This document shows, piece after piece, positions 11,483 to 23,762 of a stretch of DNA of 64,000 nucleotides. The DNA is from Nymphalis io (lineage: Eukaryota > Arthropoda > Insecta > Lepidoptera > Nymphalidae). Position numbers and translations under genes: made by a program. The stretch covers positions 13,397,001-13,461,000 of the forward strand of contig NC_065895.1 in assembly GCF_905147045.1 (NCBI RefSeq), written 5' to 3'. The stretch's first letter is position 1. Each line of letters begins with the position of its first letter. A model generated the notes under the pieces. It saw only the letters and a program-made list of their open reading frames with translations. It was not told the DNA's origin and did not search any database.

Positions 11483-11660
11483 ATTCTGTAAGAACTCACT
11501 TCATTACTCATCCGTAAAATAATGATAACCGACTTAGTGATATACTATTTTGATGCGTGTATTCTTCAAACGTTATAATTATTACGGTCAATGTCGCATA
11601 TGACTTTCTGACATTTCAAGACCATTTTCTGCGTGACTTTCCAGTTTGTTTTTTACATCA
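11483..11660 (+). mobile_element. MITE-like element, copy 1
   Basis: Starts ATTCTGTAAGAACTCACTTC and shares GGTCAATGTCGCATATGACT and TCTGACATTTCAAGACC with the inverted copy at 41.1 kb. The right terminus has decayed. Confidence 0.6.
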
Positions 11661-11891
11661 CTTAAAAAAAAACCTTTTTAAGGTATATAAAAGATTGACT
11701 TAACTTAAAGAAAAAAACAAGAATGTAGCAAGTGGGTGCGTTAAAATCCACATATAAAAAAATTTATATTAATAGAGTTGGTCTAGCTGATTTCAAAACA
11801 TCATATAAATAAATATATACATTTTTGGCTATTATAATGGAGGATGCGTAATTATTTAATGAGTTATATAGCGTCTGAGGGGAGTTTACTT

Positions 11892-12165
11892 AGTCGTAGG
11901 GCTTTGCGTTAGTGCGTCTGGGTAGGTACCACCCACTCATCAGATATTCTACCGCTAATCAGTAACACTTAGTATTGTTGCGTTTCGGTTGGAAGGATGT
12001 GTAAGCCAGTGTAACTACAGATACAAGGAACATAATATTTTAGTTTCCAAGGGTGGTGGCGCATTGAAAATAAAAGTTATTAGTATTTTATACAACGTCA
12101 ATGTCTATGGGCGGTGGTGACCACTTTCCATAGCATTAGCCCATCAGCCTACCTAAGATAAAAAT
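11892..12165 (+). mobile_element. SINE-A, full length
   Basis: Runs from CGTAGGGCTTTGCG to AAGATAAAAATA and contains TGGGTAGGTACCACCCACTC and ATCAGATATTCTACCGC. Moderately diverged; the CAGGTGG core near the 3' end has decayed to CCATAGC. Confidence 0.82.
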
Positions 12166-12706
12166 ATTAATTCATATTCATATATTATAACAATCTAAGG
12201 AACATAAAAATCATATTTTTAACGCATGAGTTCTTTGTTAACTATTATTTTATATACTGTACTAGCAAAACACAGCTGACATTATTTGCTCGTTGAACGG
12301 TTGAACGGTATAAAAGAAGATGTGCTACCGAGCCATCTAGTGGCTTAATAAAGAGTGTAGAAACCTTCTTCATGTAAAAATACTCTTACATGTCAACTTT
12401 TATGACGATCGTACAAACATTTCCGAAGCCTATTACATATACATATCACAGATGTACCAAAATCCGTTATTATATACATATAAGAGTCATAAATGCGTGT
12501 TCAAACCACCAGGATTTAATTTATGTAAGAAAACATGCTTGTGTCGGATGATATTATCCACCAACTGGTTTATCATGTTGTAGAATATCGCATTGGGGAA
12601 GTTTGGAAGAAGCTTGGACTTCTTCATTAATAAAATAAGAGGAGATAACACATTACATTTTTCTATATTTTATTTAGCGGAATATATTAAATCTCAGCTG
12701 ATAAAA

Positions 12707-12988
12707 CAGTAACAGCCCGTTAATGTCCCCCTGCTGGGCTAAGGCCTCCTCTCCCTTTTTGAGCAGATGGTTTGGAGCTTATTCCACCGCGCTGCTCCAA
12801 TGCATGTTGATGGAATACACATGTCGTAGAATTTCAGTGAAATTCTACACAGACACATGCAGGTTTCCTCACGATGTTTTCCTTCGCCGTAAAACACGAG
12901 ATGAATTATAATTACATATCAAGCACATGATAATTAAGTTTTCGGGTTTCAACCCACGATCATCGGATAAGATTCACGCGTTTATCTT
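12707..12988 (-). mobile_element. SINE-B, nearly full length
   Basis: CAGTAACAGCCCGTTAATGT to AAGATTCACGCGTTTATC; the first part of the tRNA-like head is absent. The B-box region is mutated (TTCGGGTTTCAACCC). Confidence 0.85.
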
Positions 12989-12990
12989 AG

Positions 12991-14475
12991 GAAATCAGGA
13001 ATGTGTTACTATTTTTAAAATTTGCTTTTCATACTATCATTGTAAACATAAAGGTTTTTATGCTTGTTACTCAATTGCGTAAAAACGGCTGCACAGATTT
13101 GTATTAAATTTGGTTTATTTAGCTAATACCGTAACTTAACACACAGACTTCCTAACACCTAAAATCCCTCACCCCACTCCTTCTGCGGACATGCGAACGA
13201 AGCCTCGACCGCAAGTGAGTCATCTTTATATATTTTGTTACATTGTTTGAGAGCCGCGTCTCAAATTTACCATCCTTTGAATTATGTATTTCTCATATAT
13301 TTTATTTTGCTCGCTCTGAATTTATATTATTTAAGCATACATTTTTCACGAAGGCGTTCGAACGAGCGTCCTTTAGCGTAACGCATTGACCGCTATCATA
13401 TTTATTATCAAAGACAAGTATGCATTGAATATTTGCAAAGAATTCCAAGCTAACTCAAGATGCTCCTGGAATTTAGGGTCAACCTTCGACATGTTGGTAT
13501 ATCGTTATAGAAATATCTATTTAAGGTCGCAAACTAATAACAGTACAGTAATAACCACTAATGTTTTACTGGGCTACCTTTTATTATGGATTTGATCTGG
13601 AGCTTGGTCTAAGTCTAGGTCTTGGTCAGCTGTGAGTTGGTAGATGATATATATATGTAAAGAAATAATTGTAATATTTCTTTGATTTCTAAGTATGCCT
13701 ACGCGCTGACATTTATGTTTTGGTAATAGGTTATCTATGGTTATTAAGAAAATTAAAATAACGTTAAAAGATTTGATGTTTGGAAAATAATTATTTAATT
13801 CAAAGTACTCAGGAATTGTCAAGGAAAGAACATGTGAAATAATAAACTTTAAATGTCGTTTCTTTGTTTAAGAGTTACGTTATTGATTCCATAGATGTAT
13901 AATTCCGTTAATTCTATTTAATTCATTTGCAATCCAGATCGTTCCTCCTAATAAAAAGTTTGCTTATTTATATGTAAATTGTCACTGTGGAATGTAAACA
14001 AAAAGTATTTGTTTACATTGGTGATTGTAAATTGATTTCGTGTTGAAAATAACTTAAAGCTTTAGAATTAGTTATATGAAATTGTTGTGGCAAGTAAAAT
14101 GAATCTATAATTTACCAAAGTAGTGCAGTTTGAATAATAAATAACTTATTGTTAGTCACTGAACATAGTCTTAATTACATACTTAATTCCTAACTCTAAG
14201 GACACAGAACAGACTACTGTAAGATCGACCAATCAGGGACAGCCTTCGGACAGTTTTCAATTTGACGCGCGACAGATTGTGATTTAACAGTTTCACTTCG
14301 AAAGATTATAATCTGAAGATGTATATATTAAATTTCGACGTTTTTTTTCTACCATTATATACGAAAAGTGTTATAAAATTATACGCCCAAAAATATTTCG
14401 GTGCCTGCACAGCAACTTGTGAAATTGTGAAACTTTATGTAAAAGTGTGTTCAATACAATGGTTTCCCTCAATTC
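12991..14475. other. AT-rich non-coding interval
   Basis: Contains one weak repeat remnant; otherwise nothing recognised. Several frames of 69-97 codons look random in composition. Confidence 0.55.
13075..13225 (+). mobile_element. Remnant of a CGGCTGCACAGATTT repeat
   Basis: AACGGCTGCACAGATTTGTA followed by TTAAATTTGGTTTA, then GCGAACGAAGCCTCGACCGC, a diverged form of a common lepidopteran non-coding repeat. Confidence 0.4.
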
Positions 14476-14664
14476 AGGCACAGGACCAACGGCTTTACGT
14501 GCTTTTCGAGATACAGGAGTGTACACACTTCCAACTTCCAGACTGCGGGCTGCTATTGAAAATTTTCGACAGAAAAACTCATAACTTTCTATTGGACCGA
14601 CCTGGAATTTGACCCCAGGACATCCAGGTCTAGGTCAAGGCCAATAGACCAACGAGGCAGTCAC
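14476..14664 (-). mobile_element. SINE-C 5' half
   Basis: CAGGCACAGGACCAACGGCT to CAATAGACCAACGAGGCAGT. The tail half is missing. A small open frame over it is a shadow. Confidence 0.8.
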
Positions 14665-15838
14665 GTTATAATTTAAATATCAAAAGTATCAAGAATACTT
14701 CGGAATTTTGAATTTCTTATCCGTCTTAGAAAATCAATCGCTTTATCTAGATAAGATCTAGCTCTTAATCCAAAGCTTAGCGTCAGTCATAAGTACAAGA
14801 GTATAAGCAAGATTAAATCGTAGACTTGTATCACGACGGTATGCGTTATTAATTTATGTACTATGTAATTAATTAATCTTGCAACGTCTAGTTATGAGGA
14901 AGTTATCTTATAATACTTAGATTTTAACTAAAGTAAGTGAATTACGATGTACGCCTTTATTCTTGAATAATCAACCAACAAATTTCTTTGTAATCTGTTT
15001 TTTATCCATTTAATTTTATCATACAACACAAAACAAATATTATTATTTTGCAGCTATTTTGTACGAATAACAATGTTAAGTTTAATGGATTGTATAGATT
15101 TCTTTTGGAATATTAGGAAGAAGGTAGGGACACTTAAATATATTGAACTAACGTTCCAAATCTAAATAAATTTAACATACAATAAATATTTATTGACAGA
15201 AATAAAATAACAGTTAAAATAACAATTAATAATAATAAAAATAACACAGATTTTAATATACTAGTCTTTGCTCAGTGGCCATTTTGGTGGCACATTTTTT
15301 TTTAAATCACTCTTGTTTAAAATAAAATATTAATAAAACTAGAACTCGTCAATAGCTATAAAACAAAAAACAGAGTCAACTATTTTCTCTAAGATGTTAT
15401 TTTCTCTAATTCATTATTCAAAAATATCTGCCAAATATAAATATATACATATCATTAAATCCACAAGCACATACCCAAAAAGTATAATGATTTTCGCTTA
15501 CATAAGCTATATATTATAAAATATACAATTTACTTTATAAAAATCGTAACTTTAAACGAAATAAAAGTTACTTTGATTCATCAAATTTAAATGTAATCCT
15601 ACTATCGTGTTCAATATCGGCTCTGTCAGTCGGGATCCGTCCAGCATTAATTTTCCGTCAGGTTGCGTGTCGACTTCAAAGACCGAAAAACTTTTATATA
15701 TCGCGAACGAATGGCTATTTCATAAACTTATATTTGTTCGTAGAATCAAATATTGACTCGCCTTTTGAAGTCATGATAATATTATAAATTATGACGCTAT
15801 TCGGATACATCTGTGAACATTAGGAATGCGAATCTACT
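14665..15838. other. Very AT-rich interval
   Basis: No open frame, repeat family or RNA gene seen. Confidence 0.6.
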
Positions 15839-16127
15839 AATGGTAGGGCTTTGTGCAAGCTCGTCTGGGTAGGTACCACCCAGTCATCAGATATTCTACC
15901 GCAAAAGCAGTACTTGGTATTGTTGTGTTCCGGTTTGAAGGGTGAGTAAGCCAGTGTAATTACAGGCACAAGGAACATAACATCTTAGTTTCAATTCATC
16001 TTAATTTCATCAAGATTGGTGGCGCATTGGCGATGGTTAACATTTCTTACAATGCCAATGTATATGGTCGTTGGTGATCACTTACCATGTCCCATGATAG
16101 CATTTCCTTAGCTACTATTATAAAAAG
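15839..16127 (+). mobile_element. SINE-A, full length with small rearrangements
   Basis: The 5' end, AATGGTAGGGCTTTGTGCAA, is well conserved. A short insertion (TTCATCTTAATTTCATCAAG) follows the CATCTTAGTTT block. The 3' end ACTTACCATGTCCCATGATA lacks CAGGTGG and ends in TATAAAAAG. Confidence 0.85.
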
Positions 16128-16429
16128 TTTTACGAATAGAAATATATTTTAAACCAAGGTTTAAATTTTCAAGCAGATTTATATTGTCAAGTTTTTTAAC
16201 GTTATTAAAAAATAATATAATAGATAAATAAAGATTAAAAATATTAATGCATGTAAAAGAAGACTCAAAAGTTTAAGTTAGTTAGGTTTAAAGGTGTGCG
16301 AGCCTCACACATGTCCCTGTGGTACCCGGGTGGATTATTTCGAACGCCATGCTATAAATATATTATATATTTGCTATAAATTTGTATTTTGTTTTTTTTT
16401 TTATTTATTTATTATACAAATGACTGTAC

Positions 16430-16740
16430 CGTAACCGTACCGTAACAGCCTGTGAATGTCCCACTGCTGGGCTAAAGGCCTCCTCTCCTCTTTTTGAGGA
16501 GAAGGTTTAGAGCTTATTCCACCACGCTGCTCCAATGCGGGTTGGTAGAATTCACATGTGGCGGAATTTCAGTGAAATTAGACACATGCAGGTTTCCTCA
16601 CGATGTTTTCCTTCACCGTAAAGCACGAGATGAATTATAATCACAAATTAAGCACATGAAAATTCAGTGGTGCTTGCCCGGGTTTGAACCCACGATCATC
16701 GGTTAAGATTCACGCGTTCTTACCACTAGGCCATCTCAGC
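16430..16740 (-). mobile_element. SINE-B, complete with 11-bp TSD
   Basis: Flanked by AATGACTGTAC at 16419-16429 and 16741-16751. It runs from a CGTAACCGTACCGTAACAG tail repeat to CTAGGCCATCTCAGC. Both A- and B-box regions are intact. Confidence 0.94.
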
Positions 16741-17012
16741 AATGACTGTACATAGTTTCTATTTGAATATATATCTATTATAAATTTTAAAAAAAGAATA
16801 GTCGCTAATTAGTTTCCAACGAATATGATTACTGTTTATAAAGAATTACATTTGTTTTAATATTTATATATAATCAACATAAAAAAGTAAGTTTTATTTG
16901 ATTCTGTTGCATTACAATTAAGTAGACAATGAGCTTGTGAGTCCTTGCATTTTTTCCTTAGTTGCTGTACAGGCAGCGTAGAACACATAAATTAATAACG
17001 TTTATCTTATAT

Positions 17013-17310
17013 GCCGAGATGACCTAGTGGTTAGAACGCGTGAATCTTAACCGATGATCGAGTGTTCAAACTCGGGAAAGCACCACTGAATATTCATGTG
17101 CTTAATTTGTGTTTGTAATTCATCTCGTGCTTGACGGTGAAGGAAAACATCGTGAGGAAACCTGCATGTGTCTAATTTCATTGAAATTCTGCCACATGTG
17201 TATTCTACCAACCCGCATTGGAGCAGTGTCATGGAAAAGCTCCAAACCTTCTCCTCAAAATGGAGACGAGGCCTTAGCCCAGCAGTGGGACATTAACAGG
17301 CTGTTACTGT
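17013..17310 (+). mobile_element. SINE-B, complete
   Basis: GCCGAGATGACCTAGTGGTT to GACATTAACAGGCTGTTACT. The B-box is GTGTTCAAACTCGG. GTTTATCTTAT upstream and GTTTCTCATAA downstream may be a decayed duplication. Confidence 0.9.
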
Positions 17311-17455
17311 TTCTCATAAAACATACGATATCAACACAATGTTAATAACATCCGTATAATGTTATCCGTCTTAAAACAATTTTACAAGCAAATGGTATTT
17401 TTTTAATAATAAAGCTTTGTCACCTATTTTGCTCATAATGGTAATAAAGACTGCG

Positions 17456-17456
<1 letters not shown>

Positions 17457-17489
<33 letters not shown>

Positions 17490-17490
17490 G
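17457..17490. repeat. (AT)n microsatellite
   Basis: Alternating AT with one C interruption. Confidence 0.95.
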
Positions 17491-17615
17491 ATAAAAGTTT
17501 ATATAGATAACAAAAACGGAATAAGCTCACTTTTATTTTCATGCGGGTTCATTCAATTGTATATAATAATTAATATACCAATGTAATTTAATGTCAGAAA
17601 ATAATAAAAACAGGG

Positions 17616-18074
17616 CAAGTGTGAGTCGAACTCGCGCACTGAGGGTTCCGTCCCACCGTAAACTTTTCATAGGCTTTCCTTTAATTTGTTAATAAATTTG
17701 TTTAAACAACAAACTTACAGTTTTCATATTTTTCCTATACTTGTGCTGCAATATATTGCTTCTTACCAAATTTTATGATTCTAGGTCAACGGGAAGTACC
17801 CTATAGGTTTTGATTCCCTTTGCGAATGTATGGCAAATGTGACTTGAACGACCATATCTTTTAATTGCATAGACTTAGAGGTTTGATTTTTCACAGCTCC
17901 AAAGAACTGCAGACCTCAGTATTTGGTATTAATTTCAACTTGATACCTCTACACGTTCCTGAGAAAAAGGGTACACACAAGTAGAAAGAAAGATCAACAG
18001 ATAGACAAACAGACGGACAAAGAAATGATCTTATAAGGGTTCCTTTTTTTCTTTAAAGGTACGGAACCCTAAAA
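17616..18074. mobile_element. Repeat with AGGGTTCCGT / ACGGAACCCT inverted arms
   Basis: GGGCAAGTGTGAGTCGAACT then AGGGTTCCGT at 17642 opposes ACGGAACCCT at 18061. The interior has GACAAACAGACGGACAAAG-type sequence, familiar from a common lepidopteran interspersed repeat. Non-coding. Confidence 0.6.
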
Positions 18075-18697
18075 ACGCAGTTTTCAAAAAGGATCAAGAG
18101 TACACGCAAACTACAAACAAAACGCATAATCACTTGATGTTTATGCCTGAAACAAATACGTTGTTTACAATTTTTGTTGACAAGATAATTACAGAATAAT
18201 CGTAATTTTTATCGCGATCAAAAAATTTACAAAACCAGAATTGGCAATCATAAAACACTCCGCGTAATATAGCGTTCCATATTTGTCGTAACGAGTACGA
18301 CGCGATCCGTAAAGGCCTAACTCGAGGGCAATTCATTTGATCGTTTCATGGCTTACCGAATTTGTTTATGAAATCCAAAATTACAAATTCCACGGTGAAC
18401 TGGACTGATAGATCCAAAGGGCCGTCCACTACATACATACTAGTACTATAAACGACGCGTCTCTCTACTCGTCTACATACTATTAAGATTATAATTTGAT
18501 CAATGCAAATTTATAACTTTGCTCGTTTATAAATTTAACTTGCATTTTATATAAAATTATTATATAAAGGCTTAATAGTCTAAACAAAAATATATGGATA
18601 ATAAAAAACATCGCGTTCATGTTTGTTGATTTCCATACAGAACATACGAATGTAATTATAATATATAATTGGCTACATATTTCATTTAAAAAAGAGT

Positions 18698-18800
18698 GGA
18701 TTGCCAGTTTTTCTCAGTAGAATCTACATCCAGAACCAGTGGTAACTTTACATTTAATGTTAGTGCCTACTTGAACAAAATATTTTTTTTTGTTTTTTAA
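18698..18800 (+). mobile_element. CTCAGTAGAATCTAC repeat, 3' part
   Basis: GATTGCCAGTTTTTCTCAGT, AGAATCTACATCCAGAACCA, GTGGTAAC, then CTACTTGAACAAAATATTTT. Shared with fragments near 21.3, 46.5 and 61.9 kb. Class unknown. Confidence 0.5.
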
Positions 18801-19740
18801 TTAAATGCTATCATAAGAACTATCTTGATGGCATTAACTCGAATTCGTTCTTGGGCATTATACTAGTCTTCACCTCTTATTGTTAATATTTTTAATTTGC
18901 CAATTTATACTTAGACAAAATAAAAATGAAATTTTCTTCAAACATCACGTGCACTTACATATAATTACTGACATTTATCAATCTTTTAACATTTTTAAGG
19001 AAAAATAATTTTTGTTCAATCACGACAAAAACAGCTGAAGGATTTCGAATGTAACTCGGTATTTATGGTGTCTTGGCAAAAGACTATTAATTTTATTTTA
19101 TAAAAACATTAGAACAACCACGCGAAATGAAACAGACAGCTCACAGCAAAGTTTTTTCATAATATGGACATTCCATGATAATACTACTCCCACATTTAAT
19201 ATATTTATATAAGCGGTAAGCTATTAACGACCTTTGATTAAAATATAATAATTAAATAAAAAAATAAAAAAAACTAAGAACATGAAACCGACAAGGGATA
19301 CATATAAACCAGATAATTAATACTTGTATTACAACCTGAGCCGAGCTACGCTCGATTCCATTGATTGGTTGTGTTTTTTTTTGTATGATTGCGTTCATTT
19401 AATAACATCTATATAATGATAAATTTAAAAAAGTAAATAATAGCCAAATAGTTCGAGCCGTTTCCGAGAAGCACGAAATAATTTATATGTACAATAATTG
19501 CTCCATTCAATATTATAAGACAAAATATAAAACAAGACTTTTGAAATTGAAATTTTAATTGAATTTATTGAAATACCTCGTTGGATAAAAACAAAAGACC
19601 TAGCAGCTTGAATTTCTACTAAAAACTATGTTTATAAAAATGAATCATTAATTGTACGTGTTCTGTTTGTTAGCTTAAGCAAAAAATTATTGTACATACG
19701 TGCAGTAGCACTTTTAAATCAGTACCATATGTAAAGCCAT
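18801..19740. other. AT-rich non-coding interval
   Basis: Nothing recognised; AATCAATGGAATCG in inverted form near 19355 also occurs near 44565, too short to define a repeat. Confidence 0.55.
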
Positions 19741-20040
19741 ACAGTAACAGCCTGTGAATGTCCCACTGCTGGGCTAAGGCCTCCTCTCCCTTTTTGAGGA
19801 GAAGGTTTGGAGCTTATTCCACCACGCTGCTCCAATGTGGGTTGTGGAATACACATGTGGCAGAATTTCAGCGAAATTCGACACATGCAGGTCTCCTCAC
19901 GATGTTTTCCTTTACCGTCAAGCATGAGGTGAGTTATAATAACAAATTAAGCACATGAAAATTCAGTGGTGCTTGCCCGGGTTTGTACCCACGATCATCG
20001 GTTAAGATTCACGCGTTCTTAATAAATGGGCAATCTTGGC
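19741..20040 (-). mobile_element. SINE-B, complete
   Basis: CAGTAACAGCCTGTGAATGT to GGGCAATCTTGGC. It is followed by TATTTTTAAATAGCCGCGATAGCCCAGTG in two pieces: a palindrome GGCTATTT/AAATAGCC, then a scrap of another SINE-B head in the opposite orientation. Confidence 0.9.
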
Positions 20041-20247
20041 TATTTTTAAATAGCCGCGATAGCCCAGTGTAAGTCATAATCATATATTTTTTTGGGTATA
20101 CTTTGTGACAGTATAAATAAATAAAGTAAAAAAATTGGAATTAAATATCATGATGCGTTGTTTTTCTTGTACACATTAATGTGTGGATTAACTACTCGAA
20201 TGCGAGAACTGGATTAAGTTTTTTTTATATCTTAATAAGAAATAAAA

Positions 20248-20561
20248 GCCGAGATGGCCCGGTGGTAAGAACGCGTGAATCTTAACCGATGATCGTGGGT
20301 TCAAACCCGGGCAGGCACCACTGAATTTTCATGTGCTTAATTTGTGATTATAATTCATCTCGTGCTTTACGGTGAAGGAAAACATCGTGAGGAAACCTGC
20401 ATGTGTCTAATTTCACTGAAATTCTGCCACATGTGAATTCTACCAACCCGCATTGGAGCAGCGCGGTGGAATAAGCTCCAAACCTTCTCCTCAAAAAGAG
20501 GAGAGGAGGCCTTTAGCCCAGCAGTGGGACATTCACAGGCTGTTACGGATTACGGTTACGG
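20248..20561 (+). mobile_element. SINE-B, complete with 8-bp TSD
   Basis: The head GCCGAGATGGCCCGGTGGTA is intact, and the tail is GTTACGGATTACGGTTACGG. AAGAAATA occurs at 20237-20244 and 20562-20569. Confidence 0.93.
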
Positions 20562-20830
20562 AAGAAATATTGTGTATTCCAGTTTTAATAATTATTTTAA
20601 CTAATTTCTGATATTTCATTACTCGTTTTTTTATCCAATAAATAAAATAGAAACACATATTGTTATATTTGCAACTGCAGAAACGAATTTTATAATGATT
20701 AGACAATGTAAAATTTTATTAACGACACACAAATACGCGGAGTTTATTTACTCTATGATATGAATTCTAAGAAATAATGACTGCGTTTCTCACTGCTCTA
20801 TATTGATAAAATTCACTGAGCTGTTAGTCT

Positions 20831-20860
20831 AGAGCGTGCACAAAGCCCATCGCCACTAAT
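20831..20860 (-). mobile_element. SINE-A 5'-end scrap
   Basis: Thirty bases (GTGCACAAAGCCCATCGCCA) match the antisense 5' terminus; nothing else of the element remains. Confidence 0.3.
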
Positions 20861-21317
20861 TGCTGTTTGAAATATTATGAAATTCAAAGTTTAATTAAAA
20901 AAAAACACGATTATATTTTTAACGCCTGAAAATATTTAGCCCAACATATCCCATTAACAACAAATTCGTAACTTTCACACATATGTAAGCCAATAACAAA
21001 GTTCAAAGTGCATTCCCAAAGGCGAATAGCGCTTAAGACAAGCTGGGCAGTATGCATTTAAATCGAATATTACAGATCTTATATTACAGCAATGACCAGG
21101 TAACGATTATTGCTATACCACCCGATGTCTGCAGGTTTGCTTGCGTTGTTGACTAGCGATCGTGAGGCGACACGAGCGGAATATTGTTTAAGGAAATTAA
21201 ATCGTTTATCTACTGTCTAGAAATTTTTATCATCATTGTTTCAAATAAATTCGCCACGTATTACACTTTGTTGTTTTTTTTTTATTTTTTTGTAATAAGA
21301 AAAAAACATCATTAAAG

Positions 21318-21395
21318 GCTTTTTTCCGCACAGTCAGTTGTTCTCAGTAGAATTTCTTGTTATGGTCTTCTTGAATAAATTATATTTTGTTTTTA
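21318..21395 (+). mobile_element. CTCAGTAGAAT repeat, shortened
   Basis: GTCAGTTGTTCTCAGTAGAA followed by TCTTCTTGAATAAATTATAT; the central GGTGGTA block is missing. Confidence 0.45.
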
Positions 21396-21750
21396 AACTA
21401 CTTTTATTCTTATATAAATTCGACACGTATGTATATTTTAAGAAATATTTAACAATACAACAAAGTTTTCACCTTGGAAAATCCCTTACGCTGACATTTT
21501 GAGCCACGTAGTAACGGGGAGATTTTCCGAATAAAAAACTTCAGGGTCATTGTTTTTTGCACTGAGGTGAAGGTTGATATAACAAAGAATCGACTTAAAA
21601 ATATATATTAAGAACAGTATTTTCAGAGCTTATTTTTGATATATTTAATAATTGTAAGTTTTAGGCTTTCTGATAAGTAACATTCAACTTACGACGTAGT
21701 GTTTTTATTTATTATTGTAGTAGGTAGACCGACTGACAAGTGGACTGACT

Positions 21751-21886
21751 TTTTTATAGAACTACCACCTGATGGTAAGTGGTCACCAACATTTGCGTTG
21801 TAAGAAATGTTAAACATCGCTCACATTGCCAATGCGCCGCCATATTAAGTATGGCTGTTTAAATATATATGAGTAGGTGGTACCTA
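21751..21886 (-). mobile_element. SINE-A with internal deletion
   Basis: Begins TTTTTATAGAACTACCACCT and keeps GATGGTAAGTGGTCACCAAC and GTAAGAAATGTTAAACATCG. It then skips to GAGTAGGTGGTACCTA, where it joins an inverted piece of the same family. Confidence 0.7.
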
Positions 21887-21916
21887 TCAAACCCGTCTGG
21901 TTAGGTACCACCTACT
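21872..21916. repeat. 15-bp inverted repeat made of SINE-A 5' ends
   Basis: AGTAGGTGGTACCTA and TAGGTACCACCTACT around a 15-nt spacer at the junction of two oppositely oriented SINE-A pieces. Confidence 0.9.
21887..21916 (+). mobile_element. Inverted SINE-A 5' scrap
   Basis: AACCCGTCTGGTTAGGTACC followed by ACCTACT is the plus-oriented 5' segment of SINE-A. It lies head-to-head with the preceding minus copy and forms a 15-bp inverted repeat with it. Confidence 0.5.
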
Positions 21917-22047
21917 ATTAAGTAAACTATTAATCAATTGCTTATAAAAAAATCCCAAATTATACATAATTTTTATGCAACAAAAATCTCATTCAAATTT
22001 AGTTTTACTGGCATTTTTGAACTGTTTATATTAAAATTTATTTATAA

Positions 22048-22225
22048 CTAGCAATACCCGCGGCTTTGCCCGGGTTGAATACAGTTTGTGAAGAAAATAC
22101 ATCAAATTTTGCCATTTTAACGTTTATAAAAAATATTTGAATTATTAGCTCACAGTTAGCCATATTAACTTGAAAAGAGGCATATATTTTGAAATCAAAG
22201 ACAAACAACAACTTTACATAATTAT
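22048..22225 (-). mobile_element. Non-autonomous Helitron, internally deleted
   Basis: The minus-strand 3' end has a hairpin of CCCGGGCAAAGCCGCGGG followed a few bases later by CTAG. The right part (AGCCATATTAACTTGAAAAG, TTTTGAAATCA) matches the 5' region of the element at 42.5-43.1 kb, so the middle has been lost. A SINE-A remnant follows directly. Confidence 0.65.
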
Positions 22226-22364
22226 AGATAGGAAGGCGGACAAGCAAATAAGCTACTTGATAATAAGTGGCCACCACAGCCCGCTACCATTATCACTATC
22301 AGCCATTTTACAATACTATATATACCAACTGGGAACTAATCACAAATTACATTACACTGGCAAC
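22226..22364 (-). mobile_element. SINE-A 3'-half remnant
   Basis: TAGGAAGGCGGACAAGCAAA, CTACTTGATAATAAGTGGCC and CCAACTGGGAACTAATCACA follow the antisense 3' half with heavy divergence. It abuts a Helitron end. Confidence 0.6.
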
Positions 22365-23369
22365 AAAATTAATACAATAATTTAGCAATAATAATTACAC
22401 AACAAAAGAAATGAAACTTGTCATTAAACTAAACGTCTCAAAACACTATCCAGAAAACTCGTCATCCACTTCAGCAGACATTATATATAATGGCGCACTT
22501 TATACAGCGTCGTTTCAACCCCGAATACGTAAAAACTTTGAACGAACGTGTTCCCGACATCTGCTTATTACGTAATTTATTTCCCACTTATGTAAAAAAT
22601 CCTTGTACGTAAGGTTATATGGTTAAATCTCATGTATGTACATGTTACCTGAATCAGAGCTACGTTAATGATGTTCGGAATTGCTCTCTGCGAGGAATTA
22701 TTGCGTCCTTTATAATAAGAGCGGTATTAATCATTACAAATAAATGATCTACCATTTGAATACATTTAAATATTATCTGTTGGTAAAATGATTTTGAATT
22801 CTTATAATGGGATAAATACATAAATTTCAACCGAAGTTAAAATTAAAAACCTATAAGCGAGTTGGTATTCGTTGATTTTTATAAAGGTCATGTACATTTT
22901 GTTGTATATAGTTGATTGTTTAATAAAAAGAGTAAGTACTGTATTTCTCGCCAATTCTGCTTGATAGATTTATTTTCTAAACCTATGGTAGATTTATATT
23001 CAACGCCTGATAAACGATTCAAAAGTGCTAACATGAGAGCCTTATTGAATAATGAATACTTGGGTTTTTTTGTTAATTATTTCAACGATTTATTAAACAG
23101 ACTTAAATATTTGTAATTGCCAAATGTTTAGATAGCAAGCACTCAACTGCTTAATTTGTATTTAATAATCCAAATAGCTCTTAATATAATTAAAATTATA
23201 GCTCTTAATATAACTATAATTAAAAAAAGAATGATGTATTCTTTTAAAATGTGAGTGAGTTAAAAGTTAGGATAGAGTGAACCACATGGTGTGCGTTTAA
23301 GTAAGACTATGGAAATACTGTAGGAGTTAAATATTGATTTAGTATATAAATAAATGTACTCGTGTTTAA
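22365..23369. other. AT-rich non-coding interval
   Basis: No recognised feature; the 66-codon frame at 22916-23116 lacks any known motif. Confidence 0.55.
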
Positions 23370-23752
23370 CTGCCTCGTTGGTCTAGTGGCTTGATGTAAG
23401 GCCGCAGATCCGCAGGTCCTGGGTTTAATTCCCAGGTCGGGCCAGTAAAAAGTTATTGGATTTTTTTGTCAGAAATTTCTCAGTAGCGGCCCGGAGTCTG
23501 GAAGTTCGAAGTGTGTACACTCCCGTGCCTCGAAAAACACGTAAAGCCGTTGGTCCTGCGCCTGAACTCTTTCCAGTCGTGTTGGATTGCCTTCCCATCG
23601 GATTATGAGAGTTAGGGAATAGAGAGGGCACTTGTGTTTGCGCCCACATTTGTGCACTGTAATATCAAATGTAATATCTCCTTCGTAGTTGGCTAATCTC
23701 TCTTGAGATTGGCCGCCGTAGCCGAAATCGGTCTGTAGGACCTTATTATTAT
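23370..23752 (+). mobile_element. SINE-C, full length
   Basis: TGCCTCGTTGGTCTAGTGGC (A-box), GGGTTTAATTCCCAGG (B-box) and GGCCGCCGTAGCCGAAATCG, ending (TTA)n. ATGTACTCGT at 23354 and 23753 is the core of a decayed TSD. Confidence 0.9.
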
Positions 23753-23762
23753 ATGTACTCGT

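Larger units (their letters stand above)
20570..21750. other. AT-rich non-coding interval
   Basis: Holds a SINE-A scrap and a CTCAGTAGAAT remnant; no gene. Confidence 0.55.
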
